Source: Roseivirga sp. (GTDB taxonomy: Bacteria > Bacteroidota > Bacteroidia > Cytophagales > Cyclobacteriaceae). From it: DNA of 64,000 nt. Shown here one piece after another: positions 28,121-35,955 of this stretch. Within the stretch, counting starts at the first letter, position 1; every line of letters starts with the position of its first letter. The notes beneath the pieces are model-generated. The model searched no databases and was not told where the DNA came from. It was given only the letters and a program-made list of their open reading frames with translations. The position numbers were made by a program, and so were the translations under genes. The DNA lies in assembly GCA_018402485.1 (NCBI GenBank), contig JAGYIY010000001.1, positions 962,001 to 1,026,000 on the forward strand, in the 5' to 3' direction.

Positions 28121-28162
28121 TTCAATTATTAATTATCAATTAGAAATTGAGAATTAGGAATT
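28121..28162. repeat. Left array of 7-nt repeats (NNNAATT x6)
   Basis: Six consecutive 7-base units all end in AATT: TTCAATT, ATTAATT, ATCAATT, AGAAATT, GAGAATT, AGGAATT. The last two are the reverse complements of the AATTCTC and AATTCCT units in the right array. The stop codon of the four-helix-bundle gene lies inside this array (28154-28156). Confidence 0.85.
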
Positions 28163-28513
28163 GTTTGCTTTCAGTGTTTTTAGGATTGACCCTAATATTT
28201 TTAGTAACTCTTCACAATCCATCAATAATTCTTTTGCATTCTTATCATCCAACATTTCAGTCTCTTCCATAAGTCGAAGCCAGTAATTGGTTTCACGAGC
28301 TTCTTTATAAGAGATTGAAAATTTATACTGAAAGTCATTAGGAGAGTATGCACCTATGGCTTCTTCAACATTTGCACCTATTGAAGTTGCACTTCGCAAA
28401 AGTTGTCCTGTTAATTCAAAATCTCTTTCTTGTTTTCTGATTCTTCGTACTGCCTGAACAACTTTCACAGCAAATGCAAAACTCTTTTCTTGAATTACAT
28501 TTGTTTTTGTCAT
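28154..28513 (-). CDS. Four-helix bundle protein (23S rRNA intervening-sequence protein family)
   Basis: A 119-residue all-helical protein of the S23/IVS family first seen in 23S rRNA intervening sequences. Typical elements are 'FAVKVVQAVRRIRKQERDF', 'LLRSATSIGANVEEAIGAYS', 'DFQYKFSISYKEARETNYWL' and 'ECEELLKIL'-like end helices. The molecular function is unknown; these genes are often scattered through Bacteroidota genomes in small cassettes. Here it separates the two core GTPase genes der and era, and is bracketed by 7-nt repeat arrays of opposite polarity, which suggests insertion. Confidence 0.88.
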   Translation of the reverse strand: MTKTNVIQEKSFAFAVKVVQAVRRIRKQERDFELTGQLLRSATSIGANVEEAIGAYSPNDFQYKFSISYKEARETNYWLRLMEETEMLDDKNAKELLMDCEELLKILGSILKTLKANNS

Positions 28514-28561
28514 ATCAAGTTTGGTTTTATTAATAATTCTGAAAGTACGATTTCATTTTTA

Positions 28562-28624
28562 AATTCTCAATTCTCAATTCTCAATTCTCAATTCTCAATT
28601 CCCAATTCCTAATTCCTAATTCCT
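28562..28624. repeat. Right array of 7-nt repeats (AATTNNN x9)
   Basis: Nine consecutive 7-base units: AATTCTC five times, AATTCCC once, AATTCCT three times. The array ends four bases from the era stop codon. It is in opposite polarity to the left array, so the cassette ends could pair as a long stem. Confidence 0.92.
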
Positions 28625-28627
28625 CCG

Positions 28628-29515
28628 TCATTCACTATATCCAAACCGCTTGAGTTTGAGTTCATTTTTGCGCCAGTCTTGTTCTACTTTCACATAGGTT
28701 TCCAAGTGTACTTGCTTTCCAAAAAACTGTTCTAATTCTTGTCGGGCGGCAATGCCTACTTTTTTGAGTCCCTCGCCTTTGTGTCCGATGACAATGCCTT
28801 TTTGACTCTTTCTTTCCACATAAATATCGGCCCGAATGCGGATGATTTTTTCATCTTCTTTGAACTCCTGCGTTACCACTTGGCAGCTGTAGGGTACTTC
28901 TTTCTTGTAATTCATGAAGATTTTTTCACGGATGATTTCATCTACAAAGAAGCGTTCCGGTTTATCTGTCAATTGGTCTTTCGGAAAATAGGGTGGGTGT
29001 TCGGGGAGTTGCTGAACGATGGTATCGAAAAGTTCGGTAATGTTGGTTTCTTCCAGGGCGGAAACGCAAAGGGCGGCATCGAAATCGAAAAGCTCTTGCC
29101 AATAGGCCATTTTATCGGTGGCTTGTGAGCCTTTGGCCAGGTCCATTTTGTTCATCACCAGAATTTTCGGGACGTTCACGTCTTTCAAAAAATTGATTTG
29201 TTTTTCGTCCTCAAATTTTTCGTAGAGGTCGGTCACAAACAAGAGCACATCTGCATCTTCAAAAGAGCTATTGACAAAGCCCATCATAGATTCGTGCAGT
29301 TTGTATTCTGCCTTGAGGATACCGGGTGTATCGGAGTACACAATTTGAAAGTTTTCGCCACTTAAAATACCCATAATGCGGTGGCGGGTCGTTTGTGCTT
29401 TGGAGGTGATGATGGACAGTCTTTCACCCACTAGTGCATTCATCAAGGTCGATTTGCCAACATTTGGCTTTCCGATGATGCTTACATATCCGGCTTTGTG
29501 GGGTTGGTCAGACAT
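28628..29515 (-). CDS. era: GTPase Era
   Basis: Era binds 16S rRNA and assists 30S assembly. The protein has 295 residues with an N-terminal G domain: G1 GKPNVGKST near residue 16, G2/G3 region 'TTRHRIMGI' and 'DTPGI', and G4 NKMD. A C-terminal KH domain contains the RNA-binding 'GIVIGHKGEGLKKVG'. Upstream on the opposite strand lies tRNA-fMet. Confidence 0.97.
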   Translation of the reverse strand: MSDQPHKAGYVSIIGKPNVGKSTLMNALVGERLSIITSKAQTTRHRIMGILSGENFQIVYSDTPGILKAEYKLHESMMGFVNSSFEDADVLLFVTDLYEKFEDEKQINFLKDVNVPKILVMNKMDLAKGSQATDKMAYWQELFDFDAALCVSALEETNITELFDTIVQQLPEHPPYFPKDQLTDKPERFFVDEIIREKIFMNYKKEVPYSCQVVTQEFKEDEKIIRIRADIYVERKSQKGIVIGHKGEGLKKVGIAARQELEQFFGKQVHLETYVKVEQDWRKNELKLKRFGYSE

Positions 29516-29540
29516 TTCTTAAATTAAGTCACAAAGGTAC

Positions 29541-29571
29541 TTGTTTAGAATGGATTTATCACCTACTTTTG
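29541..29571 (+). promoter_or_regulatory. Promoter of tRNA-fMet
   Basis: TTG at 29541-29543 and TACTTTTG at 29564-29571, with a spacer of 20 bases, match the Bacteroidota -33/-7 pattern. They lie about 33 bases before the tRNA. Confidence 0.7.
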
Positions 29572-29603
29572 TAGCCCATTCAGAAATGCTGGATGCGATA
29601 TGG

Positions 29604-29676
<73 letters not shown>

Positions 29677-29684
29677 CAAAGTTT

Positions 29685-29748
29685 TAGTTGGGCTCATATC
29701 CGTCGGTTGACGGACGCAGGTTCGAGTCCTGCTCCCGCTACAAGGTAA
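29685..29748 (+). repeat. Modified tRNA-fMet 3' copy A
   Basis: This 64-bp sequence is identical to copy B at 30035-30098. It matches the tRNA-fMet from the anticodon 5' stem (GTTGGGCTCATA) and from CGCAGG through the acceptor end, but the ten bases ACCCAAAGGT between them are replaced by the 16-base palindrome TCCGTCGGTTGACGGA. The D-arm and acceptor 5' strand are missing, so it cannot be a tRNA. Together with copy B it brackets the GIY-YIG frame as a direct repeat. Confidence 0.95.
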
Positions 29749-29777
29749 AAGCTAAGACATTATGTCTTGGCTTTTTT
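29747..29777 (+). terminator. Terminator after tRNA-like copy A
   Basis: A 13-bp stem (AAAAGCTAAGACA with its complement, one G-T pair, 3-base loop) is followed by a T run. A transcript from the tRNA-fMet promoter would therefore contain the tRNA plus copy A and end here. Confidence 0.85.
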
Positions 29778-29782
29778 GTTTT

Positions 29783-30037
29783 ATGGCATATACTGTTTAG
29801 GTTTTATACTCCTCAAAATTTGATAAGATTTATATCGGTTATACTAGCGATTTAGAGCAGAGACTATTATCACATAATCATCTAGCAACTAAGGGTTGGA
29901 CGGTAAAATTTCGACCATGGGAAGTTGTTTACAGCGAGGTTCATGTTGAGAAGGTAAATGCAATGAAAAGAGAAAAAGAGCTGAAGTCTAGTCGGGGTCG
30001 TCAATTTATTTGGCATGAGATGATTAGGAGGAAGTAG
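29783..30037 (+). pseudogene. GIY-YIG nuclease family protein, interrupted by one in-frame stop
   Basis: An 84-codon frame from ATG 29783 reads as a small GIY-YIG nuclease. It has Met-Ala-Tyr-Thr-Val, then TAG (29798-29800) exactly where the family's first conserved Tyr belongs. It continues VLYSSKFDKIYIGYTSDLEQRL, with the second motif KIYIGYTSD, then 'GWTVKFRPWEVVYSE', 'AMKREKELKSSRGRQFI' and a stop. Without the nonsense codon it would be a complete protein of normal size for the standalone type. The final stop TAG (30035-30037) is the first three bases of copy B. It may be recently inactivated, or the TAG may be an assembly error. Confidence 0.85.
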
Positions 30038-30098
30038 TTGGGCTCATATCCGTCGGTTGACGGACGCAGGTTCGAGTCCTGCTCCCGCTACAAGGTAA
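30035..30098 (+). repeat. Modified tRNA-fMet 3' copy B
   Basis: A 64-bp exact duplicate of 29685-29748, 350 bp downstream, with the same 16-base palindrome inserted. Its first three bases supply the stop codon of the GIY-YIG frame, so the nuclease gene ends precisely at the repeat boundary. Confidence 0.95.
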
Positions 30099-30125
30099 GC
30101 CGAAACGATTTGTTTCCGCTTTTTT
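30098..30125 (+). terminator. Terminator-like hairpin after copy B
   Basis: The stem GCCGAAAC/GTTTCCGC (one C-C mismatch) is followed by six T residues. It has a different sequence from the terminator after copy A but sits in the same relative position. Confidence 0.6.
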
Positions 30126-30708
30126 AATGCATTTTGGTTGAGTTTCAGGTGGTTTTTACTGATTTGTTTCATACAATGTTTCATACTTTGTTTTACAAAA
30201 AAGCCTCACAATTTAATGGGTTATGCCATTGAAGGAACAGAGGTAATACTTCCCTTTAGTGGTTACTTTCAGGAAAACTGAATATTCCGATTAACTCGCT
30301 ACCCTCACTCGATTGTTCGGGATTTGTTCGTCCTTTGTTCGGGGTGTTGTTCACCTTAATTTCGTCTAATGTTCGGGCAGAATCATTCCCTTTTATGCGC
30401 TCTAAAATATGTTGGTTGTGCTTGTGGTTGTGCAGTATTAATTTAATGAACTTAGAGCGTTCACTAAACCCATCTTGAATAAATATATTTTTTCTATAAA
30501 TTGAAAATAGAAAGGAAAAATGAGCAAATGCTTTCTAAATGAGGCCGATAAGATCAAACACTTTCTTTGCGTAAAAGCAAAGCAGTGATCCGGTGATAAA
30601 AGCTAATGACGCTATTCATCGTCAATGACTGATAAGGGATGTAGAGATAGGCTTATAGCTATAAGATTACCTTGATACATAAATTGGGCTTAATTTGAAA
30701 GAATCTAC
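30126..30708. other. Non-coding stretch at the island start
   Basis: No gene was recognised in these 583 bases. CGCTCTAA near 30400 and TTAGAGCG near 30455 form an 8-bp inverted repeat. The stretch separates the tRNA-linked cassette from the RhuM remnant and could be decayed mobile DNA. Confidence 0.4.
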
Positions 30709-31250
30709 ATGAATCTACCTGAGATAAAAAATAGCGAACTTATTGTATTTAAACCTAAGGGTGGTCAGACTGAATTTCAGGTAATACTTGATGGTGAGCA
30801 TGATACAGTGTGGGCGACCGAACAACAAATAATGGAGTTGTTTGGTAAAGCCAGAAGAACAATCGAATATCACATAAAAAATATATACGAAGAAGGCGAG
30901 CTAGACAGAGCATCAACTTGGCGAGATTTTCGCCAAGTTCAAAAAGAAGGGAAACGGGAAGTTTCTAGAAAAATCTCTGTTTATAATTTAGATGTTGTTA
31001 TTTCTGTCGGATATCGTGTTAAATCTCAAGTAGGGATAGAGTTCAGAAAATGGGCAACTCGAAGACTCAAAGAATATCTCTTGAAAGGGTATACAATCAA
31101 TAAAGAGTTGCTAAAAAAAGAGCAAAATAGAGTGTCAGCTTTACATAAAGAGCTATCTGTTCTTAATGAAGAACTCTTTGAAACTCAAAAAGCACTTACT
31201 GACGGATTTTTGTCAATAATTTCACACTATTCAAAATCTTTTGAACTACT
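30709..31250 (+). pseudogene. RhuM-Fic family protein, Fic half lost
   Basis: About 180 residues match the RhuM (virulence protein) N-terminal domain: 'EFQVILDGEHDTVWATEQQIMELFG', 'TIEYHIKNIYEEGEL', 'ISVYNLDVVISVGYRVKS' and 'EFRKWATRRLKEYLLKGYTINKE', then a helical linker ending 'HYSKSFELL'. In relatives I know of, a Fic/DOC AMP-transferase domain follows here. Instead the frame runs into IS21-derived DNA at about 31250 and stops at 31386. RhuM-Fic proteins are thought to be toxin- or defence-like. The truncated product probably has no enzymatic activity. Confidence 0.8.
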
Positions 31251-31469
31251 CGAAATACATAAAGTATCTCCAATCTGTCTGTTACTTAGCCCGTCTAGGT
31301 GTAACGAAATTATTTGTTTAATGTCCATGGGATCAAGGGTGTTGGCCATATCGTTTTTTATTTACGATATAGCAGGTTATACTTGATCTTTCACAGTGGC
31401 ACAAATCAAACCGAAATCACTGGCACTATTTAACCGAAATGCGTGGCACAAATCGAACCGAATTAGCCA
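31251..31469 (-). mobile_element. IS21-family left-end fragment with the start of istA
   Basis: On the minus strand an ATG (31349-31347) begins 'MANTLDPMDIKQIISLHLDG' and continues 'LSNRQIGDTL', the helix-turn-helix start of an IS21-type IstA transposase. It is cut after about 33 codons where it meets the RhuM gene. Upstream of istA lie three related terminal repeats, each starting TGGCAC (31397, 31421, 31444) and containing ACCGAA, typical of IS21 multiple terminal repeats. The element end abuts the abiEii fragment at 31469/31470. The rest of istA, istB and the right end are gone. Confidence 0.82.
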
Positions 31470-31574
31470 ATTGATAGCTGTTCCACCATGAAGAGCAAAG
31501 CAGTCTTCTTTGGCTATTTCCGGCAGTACCTGAAGTAGAAGATTAACCTGTTTTCTATACTGATCTCTCGTTTT
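31470..31574 (-). pseudogene. abiEii toxin gene, N-terminal stub cut by IS21
   Basis: The minus-strand frame reads RDQYRKQVNLLLQVLPEIAK, then EDCFALHGGTAIN, the characteristic beginning of AbiEii nucleotidyltransferase toxins, whose HGGTA-type motif opens the catalytic fold. It then runs straight into the IS21 end. The frame overlaps the abiEi stop in a different phase, as expected for the coupled abiEi-abiEii pair. No ATG is visible in frame, so the start is also lost or non-canonical. Only about 35 of some 250-300 codons remain. Confidence 0.8.
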
Positions 31575-32331
31575 CTAAAGCTTCTGGGACAGTGATTTTA
31601 TATTTTGGTATGTAAACCCCATTCTTTACAAGGCTCCTTTTGCCCTTTCCCATATCGATCTTTTCAGTTTGAAGGTGATTGAACCAACTATGCCCTGATT
31701 TTTCAGCCAAATAAAGGAACAATCGCTTGACCTTTACAGATGAACAATTTTCCAGCAGTTCCTGAACCTGTTTAGGTCTTAAATTATTCAATGACTCCAT
31801 GAGTTGGTAACAATCTATTAGGTCTTGCTTTTCAGGACAAAGGTATAAGCATTCTAACATTGCCCGGGCTGGCCCCGATATTTTGATGGTAAACGCTTTG
31901 ACCTGAAAATCTGTCAGCCCAAGCGTACTGTCCAAAAACTTGGTAGAAAAGTAATCTACTTTGGTGTTCCAGTCATGATTGAGGAACCAAGCAGGTATAT
32001 TTTCCCCTTTGGCTCCGAATAGATAAACTTTTTGGCTGGAGAGTTCTAAATAATGAGCCTTGCCTTGCATGGCTAGAGCAGTTTGCCCTCCAAAATGCGT
32101 AGAAAGTCCCAGTTGAGTTTGAAGGGCATATAGCGCACCAGAGATATCTACATCATCCCCCGTGCGTACCATTGCACCTGATGCGATAGATGCTAACCAT
32201 TGGCTTTCCCTGTACCTTCTTTGTAAGTCATAACTATAGCCGTTTTGTACCAACCATGAAGCAAGAAGCACAGTACCTCTTGGTTGTGTTTTTAGAAGTT
32301 GGTTTATTTTAGATGTGTTTCTAGTACTCAC
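31555..32331 (-). CDS. AbiEi-type antitoxin (type IV toxin-antitoxin)
   Basis: A 258-residue protein of the AbiEi antitoxin family. An N-terminal winged-helix-like domain ('INQLLKTQPRGTVLLASWLVQNGYS') is followed by the conserved 'GALYALQTQLGLSTHFGGQTALAMQGKAHYL' region and a C-terminal domain with 'GPARAMLECLYLCPEKQDL'. AbiEi represses its own operon and neutralises the AbiEii toxin in abortive infection. The start is GTG (32331). Its toxin partner immediately downstream is destroyed, so this antitoxin is an orphan. An inverted repeat overlaps its putative promoter. Confidence 0.85.
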   Translation of the reverse strand: MSTRNTSKINQLLKTQPRGTVLLASWLVQNGYSYDLQRRYRESQWLASIASGAMVRTGDDVDISGALYALQTQLGLSTHFGGQTALAMQGKAHYLELSSQKVYLFGAKGENIPAWFLNHDWNTKVDYFSTKFLDSTLGLTDFQVKAFTIKISGPARAMLECLYLCPEKQDLIDCYQLMESLNNLRPKQVQELLENCSSVKVKRLFLYLAEKSGHSWFNHLQTEKIDMGKGKRSLVKNGVYIPKYKITVPEALENERSV

Positions 32332-32335
32332 AGTA

Positions 32336-32381
32336 CAAATATATAATTTATTCTAAACCCACAACAAAAGTAGGTTTAGAA
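32336..32381 (-). promoter_or_regulatory. abiEi promoter and candidate operator
   Basis: On the minus strand TTG (32364-32362), an 18-base spacer and TATATTTG (32343-32336) fit the -33/-7 consensus. A perfect 9-bp inverted repeat, TTCTAAACC (32351-32359) / GGTTTAGAA (32373-32381), covers the -33 element. AbiEi proteins are known to bind inverted repeats in their own promoters, so this is a plausible autoregulatory operator. Transcription would start almost at the GTG, giving a nearly leaderless message. Confidence 0.6.
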
Positions 32382-32564
32382 ATAGGTACATAACCGTACT
32401 GATAGTACAAGTATTTGTATCAAAACAAACTAACCTTTTTTATGGGTGCGATGATTTATGTAGTTTAATTGAACCATTGATTATGTGTTGCACAAGCTTA
32501 TGGTAACTTCTTTTTGCGTATTCAATAAAACCTTTTTTAGTGAGATCAATATTTCCCTTCTATG

Positions 32565-32637
32565 GCTTAACTCATTTGTAACGGCAAGGCCGAAGTGTAG
32601 GCTTCCCCTTTTTAGTATGGATCTAAGTTATAAATTA
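32565..32637. mobile_element. 31-bp direct repeat (copy 1) joined to an IS3-end remnant
   Basis: 32565-32595 is identical over 31 bases to 36864-36894. Immediately after it, 32596-32637 (TGTAGGCTTCCCC..TTTAGTA..) is about 80% identical to 33946-33988, the sequence beside the IS3 transposase fragment. It is therefore probably the terminal part of a related element. Confidence 0.6.
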
Positions 32638-32656
32638 TTTTCATGTTTTATTTATA

Positions 32657-33784
32657 TTAAAATTTCGGTTTAAATCGGATTAATGTTAATGCTTCATTGT
32701 TTCTTGAGTTGTCTAAAGTAAATGAGCCTTCACTAGACTGCATTATATTGGATCTGACTCTTGTTATGAAGTTGCCTTCATCATCCATACCAAGTATTAG
32801 AGGAAATTTATTATCTGCGACTAAGAGCATGTCATTATTCACGTCCTGTACTTCAAAGCTAATATATTCATTGGATGATAGATTTTTAACTACTATATTA
32901 TACTTGCCATTTTATTGATAGACAAAAAGGCAATAGTCCTTAGATAGATAGAAATTTCTTCTCAGCAGGGCAATATTAGAGTATTTAGTTGCTATACTAC
33001 TTGGTTGACTTATTAGTTTTTTTTCTTCCTCAGGAATAAGGCGATCTCCAAATTCTAGACGTATAATGGTATCAAGTTCATTCTCATCATTAATTTCATA
33101 GATTTTATTGTCAAAATTTCTAACGATTAAAGTTCTATTATCTTCAGTAAGCACTATAGGCTCCCATGCAAGCATATTATGCATACGTAACCTAGGTAAA
33201 TGACTTCTTAAAGTGCGATATGAATCATCTGTGATTATTGTTTGATAGTCACTCCCTCGGCCTAATACAAACAGCCAATTTCCATTATTAAGTTTGGAAA
33301 ATCTTACGGCTGGAAAATCGATTCGTATTTGATCAATGTATTGAGCGTTGTCTAATCTATAATTCAAAATCCTTCCCGTAGTCAGAACTCTTAATATTCT
33401 CGCCTCTTCATCTATATATAAATCATATGGATAAGTAAAACCTCCAGGGCCTTCTCCGATGTAACCTACATTATGTAGAAATTCTCCAGTGACATAATTA
33501 TATACTGAAATCTTTTTGTCGGAGAATCTGTCTAAAAGGTAAACTTTAGAGTCAAAATACCTGACTTTGTAAATGTCGGTGATAAAATCAGTTCTTCCCT
33601 CATCTATCGCTTCTACACTTACAATTTCAAAGTACTCAGAAAGATTAATACGTTCTGATTTGTTGCTATCGATTTTGAAAACTTCAGAGGTTGAATTTTC
33701 TGATTGACATGAGACTGAAGTAAGTGTTACAGCTAGTAGATATAGATAATATGTTTTTCTAGTAGTTACCTTTGGCCATTTCAT
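32657..33784 (-). pseudogene. Six-bladed beta-propeller lipoprotein interrupted by one stop codon
   Basis: The gene starts at 33784 with a lipoprotein signal (hydrophobic stretch to 'LTSVSCQSEN', lipobox Cys). It continues as a propeller-type protein similar in layout to the intact one at 34790-35941 ('GYIGEGPGGFTYPYDLYID', 'LDRFSDKKISVYNYVTGEF'). After 290 codons an in-frame TAA (32912-32914) follows Val-Tyr-Gln. The same frame then continues without a shift for 84 more codons to a proper end at 32657 ('FITRVRSNIMQSSEGSF'). A single point mutation explains the break. Total length with readthrough, about 375 residues, fits the family. Confidence 0.78.
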
Positions 33785-33945
33785 GTTTTTGTTTTAACGT
33801 AATGGTTTTATCTATAGTGTCAAAATATAAATGGATTAATTATGCTTTTGTTTTATTGATATGGACTCAATAGTCAATAATAGTTGGGGATGACTTTTAA
33901 GATTTCTCATTATGTTGGCTCGATAATCTTTCAATGCCTAACTGT

Positions 33946-34196
33946 TGTAGGCTCCTCATTTTTAGTACGGTTCTAAATTATAAAATATATTGATTGTTTA
34001 AAGCATCTTGGCCTATGTGGAGCGTAGCGGAGCGAAGGCCAAGAAGCTTTTCGTTTTTGTTCTTATACATTGCTGGACTTAAGCCTCCTAGGGTATCATG
34101 GGGTCGCTCTTGGTTATAATCTTTAATCCAATCATCAGTAATCATCCTTACTTCGTCCAGTGACTCAAACAGGTAACTGTCCAGCACACCAGACCT
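33946..34196 (-). mobile_element. IS3-family transposase C-terminal fragment and element end
   Basis: The minus-strand reading [20 protein letters not shown], continuing '[22 protein letters not shown]', is the C-terminal end of an IS3-family OrfB integrase core. The frame closes at 33978. Beyond it, TGTAGGCTCC at 33946 looks like the terminal inverted repeat. The fragment begins within a few bases of the stop codon of the neighbouring lipoprotein gene (34197), so the element inserted or was trimmed exactly at that gene's end. Confidence 0.75.
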
Positions 34197-34766
34197 TCAC
34201 CCGGCTTTATTGAAGAAGGATTCTATCAACTCATCTGTTAGAATCAAATCTACGGTTGGAAACACTTCTTTCAATACCCCATCTTGATAAATGCCATAGT
34301 AGCTTATTTCAGATTTTTCTAAAATTTTCAGCCCCTGATGAGTAATATTTACCAGTTCAACTCCTTCCAAATCGTACTGGCTCTCAAATAATTTAAACTC
34401 CCGATTATTTTTAGATACCAATAAAAAAACCTGCTTATCTGGATTAGTTCTCTTATACTTTTTAAGAATAGAAATACTGGTAACAACACATGATTCACAT
34501 TCATTATTTGATAGCTTAAGAAAGTATATAGGGCTTTGAGTTGACGTTAGTCCACTTAAGTCAAGATCAGCCTCTTTGCTCTTTATCTCAAATCCCTTTT
34601 GAAACTGTTCTACGAGCACATCCTTGATTCCCTGAATTCGCTCCATTTCCATTTCAATTAACTTAGTTTCCAACTCCGTAAGCCTTTGATCCTCTACCTC
34701 TTTCGTTCCACATCCTACAATAAGACCTATGAGGAGAGTTATTCCAACTATCTTAATATACTTCAT
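34197..34766 (-). CDS. Thioredoxin-like lipoprotein of the propeller cluster
   Basis: A 189-residue lipoprotein: an N-terminal hydrophobic signal with lipobox 'LIGLIVGCG', a Glu/Lys-rich coiled-coil linker (about 25-65), then a thioredoxin-like fold. It has a CXXC pair (Cys-Glu-Ser-Cys) after 'PIYFLKLSNN' and continues 'NPDKQVFLLVSKNN'. A redox or sensor role in the periplasm is inferred. It lies 23 bases downstream of the intact propeller gene on the same strand, probably in one operon with it and the small secreted peptide. The IS3 scrap begins right after its stop. Confidence 0.7.
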   Translation of the reverse strand: MKYIKIVGITLLIGLIVGCGTKEVEDQRLTELETKLIEMEMERIQGIKDVLVEQFQKGFEIKSKEADLDLSGLTSTQSPIYFLKLSNNECESCVVTSISILKKYKRTNPDKQVFLLVSKNNREFKLFESQYDLEGVELVNITHQGLKILEKSEISYYGIYQDGVLKEVFPTVDLILTDELIESFFNKAG

Positions 34767-34789
34767 ACAAATTAATTATACCTGCTTTT

Positions 34790-35941
34790 TCACCTAGATG
34801 CGAAAATAATCATACCTGAACTACCTTCGTCCGCCATGTTTAATTTCTCATTTAACAATTCACCAGAGTTATAGAAGACGAAACTATTTTCAAATGAGCC
34901 AACGGGATGTTCAATAACAAACTGATCTTCAGAGGACTGAAGGACATACCTAAAGGCTCTTGCCTCCTTTTCTAATCTATCGATTACAATATTTTTTAAA
35001 TTCGGACCTGTAAGGTATTGTACCCATATGTAATCTGAATTGGCATATGTCTTTACAATACCCACACTTCTTTTTTGAGCTGTTAGTTTTTGCAAAAAAT
35101 CAGATGAGTATTTCCTCCTCATACTTTCAAATTCCTCAATTGACAGCCTAACCTCATCAAGATTTAGCACATAAGGCACACGAATATCAAAACTCTCACC
35201 GTCCAACACATAAATTGAGTCATTGAGAAGTTGAGTAAAAATCACTTCATCCTCTGTTCTAAAAGATCCCTTCCCAAAGTCGATCATTAGCCTCGACAAA
35301 AATCCATTCTTTACATCTTTTTTAATAATTTCTTGCTCACCGTTTACAATGCTTATATTAAAATTAGTGTTTTTAGACCCACTGCCATATTGGGAATACA
35401 ATACATAGTTGTCCTTAAAGTGATATAATGAATGTGGAATGACTCCAGTATCGCGTGAATCTGGTCCGTAACCCAAAAACTCTCCGTTTAGATCAAAACG
35501 GTTGATCTTTCCATTTCCAGAATCAATGAAATAAATAACATCTTCTTCTATATCAAAATCTCCCATCATAAGATATTCACCAGGGCCATTTCCCTTTTTT
35601 CCTATCTGCCTAATAAAGTCACCGTTAAAATCGAAAACGAATAGCCCCTTTGCCAAATGTCTATCGTGTAAAAAAATAAGACTATCATAGACTATCACTT
35701 TATCTGCTCTACCAATTACGCCCTTAGGCATGCTACCTAAAGTAATCACTTCAATTTTTTTAAAAAGACTATCCGCTAGAATATAATCCGCATCTACATC
35801 TATTTCAAGTTTTTTTTTCTCCCCAACCCGACTACTTGACGTATAGGCGTTTTCACTATTACAGGAGCATATCATAAAAAAAATCGAGCTCGATACTAAT
35901 AGGATCAAGACTCGATTAATACTTAATACTATAATTTTCAT
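34790..35941 (-). CDS. Six-bladed beta-propeller lipoprotein
   Basis: A 383-residue exported lipoprotein: hydrophobic N-terminus with lipobox 'SSIFFMICSCNS'. It is followed by NHL/six-bladed propeller-type repeats marked by 'VFDFNGDFIRQIGKKGNGPGEY' and 'INRFDLNGEFLGYGP'. Proteins of this Bacteroidota family are usually encoded beside tiny secreted peptides and redoxin-like lipoproteins, and that is exactly the context here. Biochemical function is unknown; ligand or peptide recognition at the cell surface is a guess. Confidence 0.82.
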   Translation of the reverse strand: MKIIVLSINRVLILLVSSSIFFMICSCNSENAYTSSSRVGEKKKLEIDVDADYILADSLFKKIEVITLGSMPKGVIGRADKVIVYDSLIFLHDRHLAKGLFVFDFNGDFIRQIGKKGNGPGEYLMMGDFDIEEDVIYFIDSGNGKINRFDLNGEFLGYGPDSRDTGVIPHSLYHFKDNYVLYSQYGSGSKNTNFNISIVNGEQEIIKKDVKNGFLSRLMIDFGKGSFRTEDEVIFTQLLNDSIYVLDGESFDIRVPYVLNLDEVRLSIEEFESMRRKYSSDFLQKLTAQKRSVGIVKTYANSDYIWVQYLTGPNLKNIVIDRLEKEARAFRYVLQSSEDQFVIEHPVGSFENSFVFYNSGELLNEKLNMADEGSSGMIIFASR

Positions 35942-35955
35942 TATAAAGTAATCTA

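Noticed and set aside
28562..28624. CRISPR-like array
   Set aside because: The units are 7 bp with no spacers; they are simple tandem repeats at a cassette edge. No cas genes are in the window.
29685..30098. Phage or integrative element attachment sites
   Set aside because: The repeats include a tRNA 3' end as att sites do, but they flank only 350 bp with a nuclease gene, carry a substituted palindrome, and no integrase is present.
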